This document shows positions 1 through 6,959 of a stretch of DNA of 64,000 nucleotides, piece by piece; position 1 is the first letter of the stretch, and the number at the start of each line of letters is the position of its first letter. The position numbers and the translations under genes were made by a program. Origin of the DNA: an uncultured Dorea sp. (lineage in GTDB: Bacteria; Bacillota; Clostridia; Lachnospirales; Lachnospiraceae); assembly GCA_947652615.1 (NCBI GenBank), contig CANTDX010000007.1, forward strand, positions 28,250-92,249, written 5' to 3'. The notes under the pieces are model-generated. The model searched no databases. It had not been told where the DNA came from and saw only the letters and a list, made by a program, of their open reading frames with translations.

Positions 1-85
1 CCATGTTTTTGATAATTTTCTTCAAGCCATTGCTCGTTTAACCTTTTCTTCCTGTTAAGCCATGCTTCATCATTTTATGTACCAT
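1..85 (-). pseudogene. possible frameshifted or partial gene running off the window edge
   Basis: A good ribosome site (GGAGG) precedes an ATG at 85, but that frame stops after 15 codons. A second frame (DEAWLNRKKRLNEQW and onward) stays open to the window edge and has no start codon of its own. Removing one base near 72-76 would join the two. This could be a real frameshift, a sequencing error, or a short leader peptide before another gene. I do not recognise the product. Confidence 0.22.
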
Positions 86-156
86 TTTCCTTTTCCTCCG
101 TAAAAGTATAGAATAATCATATCACATATCACTGAATAAAGCACGTATTATTCTGA

Positions 157-176
157 CTAGTACAGCGCTGTACTAG
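157..176. promoter_or_regulatory. 20-bp perfect palindrome, candidate operator
   Basis: The sequence CTAGTACAGCGCTGTACTAG reads the same on both strands. It lies about 70 bp upstream of the ATG at 85 on the minus strand and is not followed by a T-run, so it suits a dimeric repressor site (TetR, MarR or GntR type) better than a terminator. The regulator is unknown. Confidence 0.45.
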
Positions 177-240
177 GATATGAAGAAATAGTTCACACCT
201 TTTTCACACCCATACATCTAGGAATCCCCTGTTGTAAAGC

Positions 241-278
241 AAAAAAGAGGACAGACAACAACCTGTCCATCCTCTTAA
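241..278 (-). terminator. Rho-independent terminator of the first rubrerythrin gene
   Basis: Read on the minus strand, GAGGATGGACAG pairs with CTGTCCTC around a short loop (2-nt bulge), followed by six T. It sits just past the stop of the rubrerythrin at 306-848. Confidence 0.7.
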
Positions 279-305
279 TAACCCTTATATTATGCAATCT
301 TCCTC

Positions 306-848
306 TTAGCCGAAGTATCTCTTAAGAAGTCCTTCAAATGCCTTGCCGTGTCTAGCCTCATCCCTTGCCATCTCGTGTACAGTATCGTGGATCGCATCCA
401 GGTTCGCAGCCTTCGCTCTCTTAGCAAGATCAAACTTACCAGCCGTAGCGCCGTTCTCAGCGTCAACTCTCATCTCAAGGTTCTTCTTGGTGCTGTCTGT
501 TACAACTTCGCCAAGCAGTTCAGCGAACTTAGCAGCGTGCTCTGCCTCTTCGTAAGCAGCCTTCTCCCAATAGAGACCGATCTCTGGATATCCTTCTCTG
601 TGAGCAACTCTTGCCATTGCAAGATACATACCAACCTCTGAGCACTCGCCCTCGAAGTTCGCGCGAAGATCAGCAACGATATCCTCGCTGACACCCTTCG
701 CTACGCCTACAACGTGCTCGGCAGCCCATGTTCTCTCACCGGCCTGCTCCTTGAACTTGTCCGCGCCAACGCCGCATACCGGACATTTCTCCGGTGCTGC
801 ATCTCCCTCGTGAACATAGCCGCATACTGTACATACAAATTTTTTCAT
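306..848 (-). CDS. rubrerythrin, N-terminal rubredoxin type
   Basis: Cytoplasmic non-haem iron protein, 180 residues, that reduces hydrogen peroxide in anaerobes. The first 35 residues form a rubredoxin-like iron site (CTVCGY and CPVCG). The rest is a ferritin-like four-helix di-iron domain with [14 protein letters not shown], a second EEAEHA motif and [13 protein letters not shown]. The rubredoxin-first order is that of the reverse rubrerythrins; the copy at 63249-63788 has the usual order. The start follows AAGGAGAG. It is transcribed away from its own palindromic operator (882-910) and is probably controlled by the fur-type gene next to it. Family assignment is secure; electron donor not known. 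Confidence 0.93.
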   Translation of the reverse strand: MKKFVCTVCGYVHEGDAAPEKCPVCGVGADKFKEQAGERTWAAEHVVGVAKGVSEDIVADLRANFEGECSEVGMYLAMARVAHREGYPEIGLYWEKAAYEEAEHAAKFAELLGEVVTDSTKKNLEMRVDAENGATAGKFDLAKRAKAANLDAIHDTVHEMARDEARHGKAFEGLLKRYFG

Positions 849-881
849 AGCAAATCTCTCCTTTTCTTATTTAAAATATAT

Positions 882-910
882 TTAATATCAGTAATAGTTA
901 CTGATATTAA
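882..910. promoter_or_regulatory. 29-bp palindrome upstream of rubrerythrin, PerR/Fur-type operator
   Basis: Two perfect 13-bp arms (TTAATATCAGTAA and its complement) flank a 3-nt centre. The core TAATAGTTACT at 892-902 recurs exactly at 1375-1385, in front of the fur-type gene, and a related palindrome lies at 63812-63834 before the second rubrerythrin. Its length and AT-rich dyad suit a Fur-superfamily repressor. Confidence 0.72.
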
Positions 911-945
911 GTTAACATAATTAAAACAAATTGTCAATGATTATT

Positions 946-1353
946 TTATCTTATTTTGGATTTTTTATCCAGACAATTTTTACAGGTTCCGTAGAATAGA
1001 ATGGTATGTGAGTCAACGGTCCCTTCAAAATGCTGTCCGGCAAGACTGTTGATGGACCGGATATGCTGTTCACCCAGTTCCAGGTCGAACACGCGGCCGC
1101 ATTCCCTGCATATCACATGGTAGTGGAGATCGGTCCTGCCGTCAAAACGGTCGCCGCCGTCGGGAGTAGAGATCTTGATGGCTTCCCCTGTATCCGCAAG
1201 CAGGTTCAGGTTACGGTACACTGTGCCAAGACTGATATTCGGATATGCTTCTCTAATATGAAGATACACCGTATCAGCAGTGGGATGCTCTGTGGTATGA
1301 CATAGATACTCTTTGATCGCAGCGCGCTGCCGGCTGTATTTTAAATTAGCCAT
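946..1353 (-). CDS. Fur-family transcriptional regulator, PerR-like
   Basis: 135-residue repressor of the Fur superfamily. It has an N-terminal winged helix (YSRQRAAIKEYL, then ISLGTVYRNLNLL), a regulatory-metal segment GGDRFDGRTDLHYH with the Asp/His pattern of PerR-type metal sites, and two CxxC pairs (CREC and CKNC) for structural zinc. The start follows TAGGAGGAG. It lies between two sites sharing TAATAGTTACT, one in front of the neighbouring rubrerythrin and one in front of itself, which suggests autoregulation and a peroxide-response role. Fur or Zur function cannot be excluded from sequence alone, but the rubrerythrin context favours PerR. Confidence 0.85.
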   Translation of the reverse strand: MANLKYSRQRAAIKEYLCHTTEHPTADTVYLHIREAYPNISLGTVYRNLNLLADTGEAIKISTPDGGDRFDGRTDLHYHVICRECGRVFDLELGEQHIRSINSLAGQHFEGTVDSHTILFYGTCKNCLDKKSKIR

Positions 1354-1370
1354 CTGTAAACTCCTCCTAA

Positions 1371-1396
1371 ATAATAATAGTTACTAAAATCATTAT
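1371..1396. promoter_or_regulatory. candidate autoregulatory operator of the fur-type gene
   Basis: ATAAT and ATTAT arms flank a core that contains TAATAGTTACT (1375-1385), identical over 11 bp to the core of the rubrerythrin operator at 892-902. It lies just upstream of the ribosome site of the fur-type gene on the minus strand. Confidence 0.6.
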
Positions 1397-1435
1397 AGAA
1401 TTTCATCTGCCATCTGTCAACGAATAATTTTAAAA

Positions 1436-1585
1436 TGTAACAATTTGTAATAAATATATTTAAGATATGTGTATTATTTTTAAATATAATCATATAATAT
1501 GACGAAAATATTAGGCATAAACGGGGTTGACACTGGGAAAAACGATGATATAATAATAGCGTAACATATGTAACAATTCTGTAAT
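1436..1585 (+). promoter_or_regulatory. promoter and WalR-like boxes of the NlpC/P60 gene
   Basis: A housekeeping promoter is visible as TTGACA at 1527-1532, a 16-bp spacer and TATAAT at 1549-1554. TGTAAC-AATTC-TGTAAT at 1569-1585 matches the WalR (YycF) box of two hexamers separated by 5 nt. A similar pair with a 4-nt gap lies upstream at 1436-1451. WalR is known to control NlpC/P60 hydrolases in Bacillus. One box is upstream of the promoter and one in the early transcript, so the sign of control is open. Confidence 0.6.
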
Positions 1586-1622
1586 ATTTACAAAAGATAA
1601 GAAAACATAAAGGAGGGAGTTT

Positions 1623-2525
1623 ATGGATTCTATTCTTAAAAAAGGATTGTTCCTAGTTACTACAGCAGGAGCTATAACAGCATTTCCGGCTACGGCATAT
1701 GCTGCAGATACAGACACCGAAAATGTAATGCCGCAGACGGGGATCGAGGAGGTGCTGAATAACTGCTACGTCGCAGACAGTGAGATTGAGGTAGAAGATT
1801 ATCTGGTGCCGACACAGAAGGGTGAGTATTTAGATATGGCGTTTGCCGATGTCCAGTCGTTTCTCTATATCAGGAGTGAGCCGACGACGGACAGTGAGTG
1901 GGTGGGTAAGTTATATCCCGATTATGCCGCGAAGATTCTTGGACCGGTGGGAGAGTGGACGAAGGTCGAGTCCGGAGAAGTGACTGGCTATGTGTATTCC
2001 GAATACATTATAATAGGAAACAGCGCAGAGCAGAAAGCACAGGAAATGATCCAGGATTCAGAAGGGCAGAGCCCGGAAGAGGCATTTACCTATGCCGAGT
2101 CCAAGGAAGAAGAGGAGGCAAGGATTGCCGCGGAGGCGGCGGAGGCAGCGGCGCGCGCCCAGGAAGAAGCGGCGGCGAAGGCAGGAACGGGACAGGCGAT
2201 CGTGGATTATGCCTGTCAGTTTATCGGCAACCCCTATGTGTGGGGTGGGACAAGCCTGACGAACGGAGCGGACTGCTCGGGCTTTGTTCAGTCGGTATTT
2301 GCGCATTTCGGCATCAGCCTTCCGCGTACTACATGGGATATGGAGCATGTGGGAACTCCTGTCAGTTATGATCAGGCGATCCCGGGCGACATTATTCTCT
2401 ACAACGGACATGTAGGAATCTATATGGGGAATGGGCAGATCGTCAATGCGATCAACAGTTCAAGAGGAATCGGGATCTTACCGGCCACCTACACGAGTAT
2501 CGTTACTGTCAGAAGATTGGTGTAA
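1623..2525 (+). CDS. secreted NlpC/P60 endopeptidase with SH3 domain
   Basis: 300-residue cell-wall hydrolase. A signal peptide (KKGLFLVTTAGAITAF, cleavage near AYA-AD at 28) is followed by a bacterial SH3 domain (about 60-125), an Ala/Glu-rich linker (150-190) and an NlpC/P60 domain (192-300). The catalytic Cys is in GADCSGFVQSVF and the His in GHVGIYMGNG. Such enzymes cut gamma-D-Glu-diaminopimelate bonds in peptidoglycan during growth or division. The start follows AAAGGAGGGAG. It is monocistronic with its own promoter and a WalR-like box. Related to LytE/CwlO-type enzymes in activity, though its domain order differs. Confidence 0.92.
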   Translation: MDSILKKGLFLVTTAGAITAFPATAYAADTDTENVMPQTGIEEVLNNCYVADSEIEVEDYLVPTQKGEYLDMAFADVQSFLYIRSEPTTDSEWVGKLYPDYAAKILGPVGEWTKVESGEVTGYVYSEYIIIGNSAEQKAQEMIQDSEGQSPEEAFTYAESKEEEEARIAAEAAEAAARAQEEAAAKAGTGQAIVDYACQFIGNPYVWGGTSLTNGADCSGFVQSVFAHFGISLPRTTWDMEHVGTPVSYDQAIPGDIILYNGHVGIYMGNGQIVNAINSSRGIGILPATYTSIVTVRRLV

Positions 2526-2585
2526 TGTACAAATTGTTCAAAATTGTAAAAATTTGTAAAAAAATGGAAAATATAATTTTCCAAG

Positions 2586-2656
2586 TTTTCCACAATAAAA
2601 TAGCCAAAAAAGGTGGAAAAATAAGTGTTTTCAAGATTTTATCCACATTTTCCACA
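2586..2656. promoter_or_regulatory. cluster of four DnaA-box-like 9-mers
   Basis: TTTTCCACA at 2586-2594, its near complement GGTGGAAAA at 2612-2620, the consensus DnaA box TTATCCACA at 2639-2647 and TTTTCCACA at 2648-2656 lie within 71 bp, next to a very AT-rich stretch (2525-2585). The last two abut head to tail. No dnaA or rpmH is nearby, so this is a DnaA-binding cluster and not a proven origin. Confidence 0.5.
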
Positions 2657-2807
2657 TTAAAAGCGGCGAATTTGGTGGATTACTCGGGATAAAGAAAAGA
2701 ACGAACGTTTTGTGTAGATATCATAAAAATGGATTTTTGTCGAAAAAAAACGAAAAACAGGTTGACATTTGAGAAGTCAAATATTAGGAAGAAATTCATG
2801 GAAAATG

Positions 2808-2836
2808 TTTACACAATGATAAAAAGCGATTATAAT
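2808..2836 (+). promoter_or_regulatory. promoter of the DUF1858 gene
   Basis: TTTACA (2808-2813), a 17-bp spacer and a perfect TATAAT (2831-2836). The in-frame ATG at 2835 lies inside the -10 box, so it cannot be on the transcript. This fixes the gene start at 2865 or 2868. Confidence 0.75.
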
Positions 2837-2864
2837 GGAAACACTGAAGAGAAAAGGAGGCGTT

Positions 2865-3092
2865 ATGATGGCATATGTTTCTAAAGACATGACGTTTGGT
2901 CAGTTGTTGGAAGAATACTATGAGAAATGTCCGAAGATCGTGGATGTCCTGGTTGAAGCCGGGATGGGATGTATCGGATGTCCTCATTCCCAGATGGAGT
3001 CTATAGAGGACGGCGCAATGGGACATGGCATAGACCCGGATCTGCTGCTCGAGAAGCTGAATGCGACGATCGGTGCAACATTGAATGCTTAA
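2865..3092 (+). CDS. DUF1858 domain protein with CxxC
   Basis: 75-residue cytoplasmic protein. Residues 4-65 form a DUF1858 domain: it opens TFGQLLEEYYEKCPKIVDVL, then has GMGCIGCPHSQMESI, with the two Cys of the CxxC typical of this family. In Clostridia these small proteins occur alone or attached to hybrid-cluster or iron-sulfur enzymes and are thought to bind metal or redox partners. The function is unproven. The start was chosen because AAAGGAGG lies just before it and the upstream ATG falls in the -10 box. A strong bidirectional terminator follows directly. Confidence 0.87.
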   Translation: MMAYVSKDMTFGQLLEEYYEKCPKIVDVLVEAGMGCIGCPHSQMESIEDGAMGHGIDPDLLLEKLNATIGATLNA

Positions 3093-3106
3093 AGTAAGAT
3101 AAAAAG

Positions 3107-3150
3107 CGGGGCAGTCAGGAGATTCATAATACTCCTGACTGCCCCGTCTT
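3107..3150. terminator. bidirectional terminator between DUF1858 gene and mecA
   Basis: A 15-bp perfect stem (CGGGGCAGTCAGGAG at 3107-3121 pairs with 3132-3146) and a 10-nt loop, with A-rich DNA before and TCTTT after, serves both convergent genes. Confidence 0.88.
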
Positions 3151-3182
3151 TATCCCTTCCGGGCGTCCCTTATCGTACATAA

Positions 3183-3917
3183 TTATACTTGAGCAAGCTT
3201 CTGAACCGCATCCGTAGACAGGATCATCTCGCAATGTTCTTCGAGAAATGCCAGTATCGCGCCTGAAGAGGTCTCCAGGGAACCGTACTCTGACAGCATG
3301 TTGCAGATACGGTTAAAGTCATTGATCGTGTGCTCCGACTGAGTCATCGCCAGGATATACACGTCTTCCTCGCGGTCTTTATACAAGGTGTTGGAACCGG
3401 AATAAATAGTGCTCAGCAGTCTTGCCGCCTTTAATACGCTGTTCATCGTTGGGAATGAGAACAGGCGCAGAACATTCTTGGGCTGCTCTGCGGGGGTATC
3501 TTCTTTTCCGTCCGATGCAATGGAATTACTGAACTTTTCCTTCACTTTGTCGAGTAATTCAAGTAATGTATCGGCGCCTTCCAGCTTGCTTGGGGGTTCC
3601 TTCTTCGGAGAATCCCAGTCCCCGCCGGGTGACGGCGCAAATTTTGAAAAGCGTGTATCGAGTTCTTCGGGATCCTCGACCTTGGTAATTATCAGCACAA
3701 TTGAATCCGAAGAAGCCGGAATTGCTTCGATCATCAAAGGCAGGTCTTCTGCCTCGAATCCGAATTCAAAGGCTGCTTGTTGCATCATGTCTCGGAAAAG
3801 TGACTTAGCTTTCTCGGTTCCGTAGGCCAGTTCGCTTAGCTGAAGATGTCGGGCAGCTAGATCGGCACGAGTCAGGGTGCAGCGAATCTGATTGTCGTTC
3901 AATTTTTCAATCTTCAT
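3183..3917 (-). CDS. mecA: MecA-family ClpC adaptor protein
   Basis: 244-residue adaptor that in Bacillus delivers substrates such as ComK to ClpCP for degradation. The N-terminus MKIEKLNDNQIRCTLTRADL is the conserved MecA substrate-binding start. An acidic, Pro/Ser-rich linker (about 90-140) joins a C-terminal domain (KNVLRLFSFPTMNSVLKAA, then ILAMTQSEHTINDFNRICN) that would bind ClpC. An in-frame ATG two codons earlier (3923) is also possible; both sit behind GGAAGGAAG. Monocistronic. ClpC is not in the window. Substrates in a clostridium without classical competence are unknown. Confidence 0.9.
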   Translation of the reverse strand: MKIEKLNDNQIRCTLTRADLAARHLQLSELAYGTEKAKSLFRDMMQQAAFEFGFEAEDLPLMIEAIPASSDSIVLIITKVEDPEELDTRFSKFAPSPGGDWDSPKKEPPSKLEGADTLLELLDKVKEKFSNSIASDGKEDTPAEQPKNVLRLFSFPTMNSVLKAARLLSTIYSGSNTLYKDREEDVYILAMTQSEHTINDFNRICNMLSEYGSLETSSGAILAFLEEHCEMILSTDAVQKLAQV

Positions 3918-4010
3918 AATCATCACTTCCTTCCTACTGTAGTATAGCATAGAAAACCTTGAATGTTCAATAAAATAAGTCATAAAATAAGTATTAATTT
4001 AAAAAAATGC

Positions 4011-4039
4011 TTGCGCAGATATATTTTATCGGCTATAAT
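4011..4039 (+). promoter_or_regulatory. promoter of a candidate structured RNA
   Basis: TTGCGC (4011-4016), 17-bp spacer, TATAAT (4034-4039). The expected start of transcription is about 4046, three bases before an 11-bp terminal stem. Confidence 0.55.
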
Positions 4040-4045
4040 AACAAT

Positions 4046-4250
4046 AACTAGAAGATAGTTTTCCCGGGTAACTACGTTCTTAGAACAAAGGAGGGAGAAT
4101 TTCTTACATTTATTTTATAACATTTCTTAGATATGAATCTATAAACCTATCAGCAACGAATCAGAGAAAGATCAGAAAGAAGCCGTTTCAGGCAGATTTT
4201 CACATGAACTGTTAATGGAGTATTAGAGTGTCAGGACTATCTTCTATATG
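4046..4250 (+). ncRNA. candidate structured RNA, about 200 nt, 6S-like in size and closing stem
   Basis: The interval from promoter to end holds no convincing ORF. TAGAAGATAGT at 4049-4059 pairs perfectly with 4236-4246, closing a 198-nt domain, and a small hairpin (TAGAT-ATGA-ATCTA, 4130-4143) lies near its middle. A short RNA with complementary ends and its own promoter is what 6S RNA looks like, but I could not confirm a central bubble or family consensus. An AGGAGG at about 4090 without a normal start codon after it argues for caution. Could instead be the leader of the small gene at 4365. Confidence 0.35.
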
Positions 4251-4364
4251 AATTTATTATTGTAGCTGCGGCGTATAAGGAATATTGTGTCACGGCATCT
4301 CCTTTTTTAAATGATATGCAATCGCAGCCGTAGTTATCCTCTGACATGGAGCAGGAGGTCAGAT

Positions 4365-4580
4365 GTGGAGGATGCAACCCGTTTACAAAAGATGTTTAAT
4401 GAATTGACAGGGTACGAGAAGAAACAGATAGACCTTAAGATAAATGGGATACCGGCAAGTCCCATGCAGATCGTCAGGGCGCACGGCGTGCATGAGGAAG
4501 CGGTGTATATGAGAGACTATGTATTGAATGAGAAAGGCGATATTAAAGCATTGTGGTTCAACAGCATTAATAGTAACTGA
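4365..4580 (+). CDS. small hypothetical protein, 71 residues
   Basis: I do not recognise this family. The GTG start at 4365 is chosen because AGGAGG lies 6 nt before it; the ATG at 4311 has no ribosome site. The protein has no signal peptide or membrane segment. It opens EDATRLQKMFNELTGYEKKQ and ends in a patch rich in conserved-looking residues (MQIVRAHGVHEEAVYMRDYV). It follows the candidate RNA at 4046-4250 and could share its transcript. Codon use resembles neighbouring genes, which supports it being real. Confidence 0.6.
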   Translation: MEDATRLQKMFNELTGYEKKQIDLKINGIPASPMQIVRAHGVHEEAVYMRDYVLNEKGDIKALWFNSINSN

Positions 4581-4642
4581 TAACCAGATATTGGAAATAC
4601 CCCGTATTCTATGTAAAAAACCAGAAAATGTCGAAATAAGTA

Positions 4643-4671
4643 ATGACGAGTGTCGCGGGTTTTGTTATAAT
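4643..4671 (+). promoter_or_regulatory. extended -10 promoter of the GH18 gene
   Basis: TG-T-TATAAT at 4663-4671 is an extended -10 element. The -35 region (ATGACG, 4643-4648) is weak at 17-bp spacing. The ribosome site TAGGAGG follows at 4681. Confidence 0.6.
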
Positions 4672-4693
4672 AGGGTCGAGTAGGAGGTGCAGC

Positions 4694-6883
4694 ATGGAAC
4701 AAAAAGACAGAAGGAGCCGCACAACTTCAGACCGCAAATGGAACACAGAGGCGACAAGCGCAGGGAGCATTGGGGAGACCGGGAGGAAACCGGGTCCGAC
4801 TTTGCAGATGCGTCGGATAAGAGATACAGAATCCAGCAGAACGCCGATATCAGGCAGTCCGAGGATGGAAGGAACAGAAGGCAGGAGACGTCAGGCGTCC
4901 GGGAAGCCAAGACAGGAAGAGGCCGAAGGCAGGAGACGTCAGGTACCGGGAAGTTCCGGTTTAGAAGGGAGCAGAAGCCAGGCAGCAGCGGCCAGGAGAC
5001 GGCAGGAAAGGCCGGGAGCCCAGGATCAGCAGAAGGAAGCCGGCAGAAGGAAGCAGCCAGGCCAGGGCGCAAGAAACCCCGGCCCGCAGAGAAGCGGTAT
5101 GAACCGGCCGCCGGCGAGGAAGCAGCAGTCCAGGCGGAAGAGAAAGAGGAATCTTATCATCAAGGCAGCGCTGATCGTGATACTGGTGATCGCAGCAGTT
5201 GTAGGTGCATTCTTATGGAAGAGATACAGTCCTTCTAAGAAAGAATATGATTTGAAGAAATATTATGGGATTGAGAATGAAGGACAGCTTGCGGTCATTG
5301 TAGATAATCAGGTTGCGGAACCGCACGGGATGATAGCGGACGGCAAGGCGTATGTTCAATACGAGATCGTAAGAGATTATATTAACGATCGGTTTTACTG
5401 GGATCCGAATGAGAATGTTCTCCTGTATACACTCCCGAAGGATATGGTTACCGTAGAGGTTGGAAGTAAGGATTATTCTGTGTCCAAAGAGAAGAAGAGC
5501 GAAGACTACGTCATTCTGAAAACAGAAGGAAGCACAGCATATATCGCGCTGGATTTTATCCAGCAGTATACGAATATTGAATATGAACTGTACAATGAAC
5601 CGAATCGCGTGATGATCGTCAGCGATTGGGGCGAGACGACCGTAGCTGCGGTGAAGAAGAATACACAGGTGCGCTATCAGGGCGGAGTGAAGAGCCCGAT
5701 CCTGTCCCAGGTGAAGAAGAAGGACGAGGTTACGGTGATAGAGAGCGAGGAGAACTGGAAGAAGGTCCGTACGAAAGATGGATTTATCGGATATATCAAG
5801 AACAGCGCGCTCAGGAAAGAAGAGAAGAAGGTAGTCTCCAGAGCCTTTGACGAACAGGAATTTACCAGCATCCAGAAGGAATACACGATTAACATGGCAT
5901 GGCACAACGTGACCAACACAGACGCGAATAACAGCGTGCTGCAGAGGATTGCAGAGAGTAAGGGTCTTACGACAATTGCGCCGACATGGTTCCATGTGAA
6001 GGATACGGATGGTAATATGGATTCCATCGCGTCCTCGGATTATGTCAATTATGCACATCAGTCTAACATTGAGGTGTGGGCGGCGATCCGGGATTTCGAC
6101 GGAGGAATCAATTCCTATGAAGAGTCCTATGAGCTGCTGCGGTTTACATCCAAGAGGGAGAATCTGATCAATCAGTTGATCTCAGAGGCTCTGCGTGTGG
6201 GTGTAGACGGGATCAATGTGGATTTCGAGAAGATATCCGAGGAATGCGGAGAGCATTATATACAGTTTATCCGTGAATTGTCGGTAAGGTGCCGGCAGAA
6301 CGGGATCGTATTGTCCATCGATAATTATGTCCCGAAGGGCTACAATATGCAGTATAACCGTAAGGAGCAGGGGATTGTGGCTGATTATGTCGTCATTATG
6401 GGTTATGATGAGCATTATGCCGGTTCGCCTGTGGCAGGTCCGGTATCTTCGTATAATTTCGTTAAGGAAGGAATCGAGGAGACCTTGAAAGAAGTGCCTG
6501 CGGACAAAGTGATCAGCGGCATACCGTTCTTCACCAGGTTATGGGAGGAAGTGCCTAAGACAGAAGAGGAACTGGCCAATCAGGCAGGTACAGAAGAAGC
6601 ACAGTACACCACGAAGGTTACCAGCCAGGCATTCGATATGAATACTGCCAAGGCGAAGCTTGCGGAAGCAGGCATTGAGACGACCTGGGATGAGAATGCA
6701 CAGCAGAATTACGCGACCTGGGTTGTGGAGAGCGCGACCTTTGAGATGTGGTTAGAGGATGAGCAGTCCATTGAGCCGAAACTCAAGCTCATGAAGGATA
6801 ACAAGCTTGCCGGCACGGCGGCGTGGGCATTGGGCTATGAGAACGGAGAGATATGGAATCTGATCCAGAAATATGTGAACTAA
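4694..6883 (+). CDS. membrane-anchored GH18 family glycosidase with SH3 domain
   Basis: 729 residues. An unusual basic, low-complexity cytoplasmic head (1-153, rich in Arg, Gln, Gly, Glu, with repeated EGRRRQ) precedes one membrane helix (154-175, LIIKAALIVILVIAAVVGAF). Outside the cell come a copper-amine-oxidase-N-like region (about 180-320), an SH3 domain (about 338-395) and a GH18 barrel (about 405-729). The catalytic signature DGINVDFE is intact. Relatives such as SleL/YaaH are peptidoglycan or cortex N-acetylglucosaminidases. The start at 4694 follows TAGGAGG; upstream in-frame ATG 4643 lies in the promoter. It precedes the CwlD-like amidase, suggesting a shared role in wall or spore cortex turnover. 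Confidence 0.88.
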   Translation: MEQKDRRSRTTSDRKWNTEATSAGSIGETGRKPGPTLQMRRIRDTESSRTPISGSPRMEGTEGRRRQASGKPRQEEAEGRRRQVPGSSGLEGSRSQAAAARRRQERPGAQDQQKEAGRRKQPGQGARNPGPQRSGMNRPPARKQQSRRKRKRNLIIKAALIVILVIAAVVGAFLWKRYSPSKKEYDLKKYYGIENEGQLAVIVDNQVAEPHGMIADGKAYVQYEIVRDYINDRFYWDPNENVLLYTLPKDMVTVEVGSKDYSVSKEKKSEDYVILKTEGSTAYIALDFIQQYTNIEYELYNEPNRVMIVSDWGETTVAAVKKNTQVRYQGGVKSPILSQVKKKDEVTVIESEENWKKVRTKDGFIGYIKNSALRKEEKKVVSRAFDEQEFTSIQKEYTINMAWHNVTNTDANNSVLQRIAESKGLTTIAPTWFHVKDTDGNMDSIASSDYVNYAHQSNIEVWAAIRDFDGGINSYEESYELLRFTSKRENLINQLISEALRVGVDGINVDFEKISEECGEHYIQFIRELSVRCRQNGIVLSIDNYVPKGYNMQYNRKEQGIVADYVVIMGYDEHYAGSPVAGPVSSYNFVKEGIEETLKEVPADKVISGIPFFTRLWEEVPKTEEELANQAGTEEAQYTTKVTSQAFDMNTAKAKLAEAGIETTWDENAQQNYATWVVESATFEMWLEDEQSIEPKLKLMKDNKLAGTAAWALGYENGEIWNLIQKYVN

Positions 6884-6906
6884 TATTAGAAAGATTCATC
6901 ACATAT

Positions 6907-6957
6907 AAATACCTTCTGCAGTCATATATTGGATATATAGACTGTCAGGAGGTATTT
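6907..6957 (+). promoter_or_regulatory. long hairpin enclosing the ribosome site of the amidase gene
   Basis: AAATACCTTCTG (6907-6918) pairs with CAGGAGGTATTT (6946-6957) with one G-U pair. CAGTC pairs with GACTG inside it, and ATATAT with ATATAT at the top, leaving a 3-nt loop: about 23 bp with two single-base bulges. The AGGAGG (6947-6952) that serves the TTG start at 6960 is wholly inside the stem. It may end the GH18 transcript, block translation of the amidase, or both. Confidence 0.7.
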
Positions 6958-6959
6958 TC

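Noticed and set aside
2586..2656. calling this oriC
   Set aside because: DnaA boxes alone are not enough: dnaA, dnaN and rpmH are not nearby and no skew information can be read from one window.
4090..4213. coding frame after the AGGAGG in the candidate RNA
   Set aside because: The open frame would need an ATT start at poor spacing and has no recognisable product.
4687..5238. 183-codon plus-strand frame overlapping the start of the GH18 gene
   Set aside because: It lacks a ribosome site at proper spacing, while the GH18 frame has TAGGAGG, a membrane helix and continues into conserved domains. The frame is open only because of the repeat composition.
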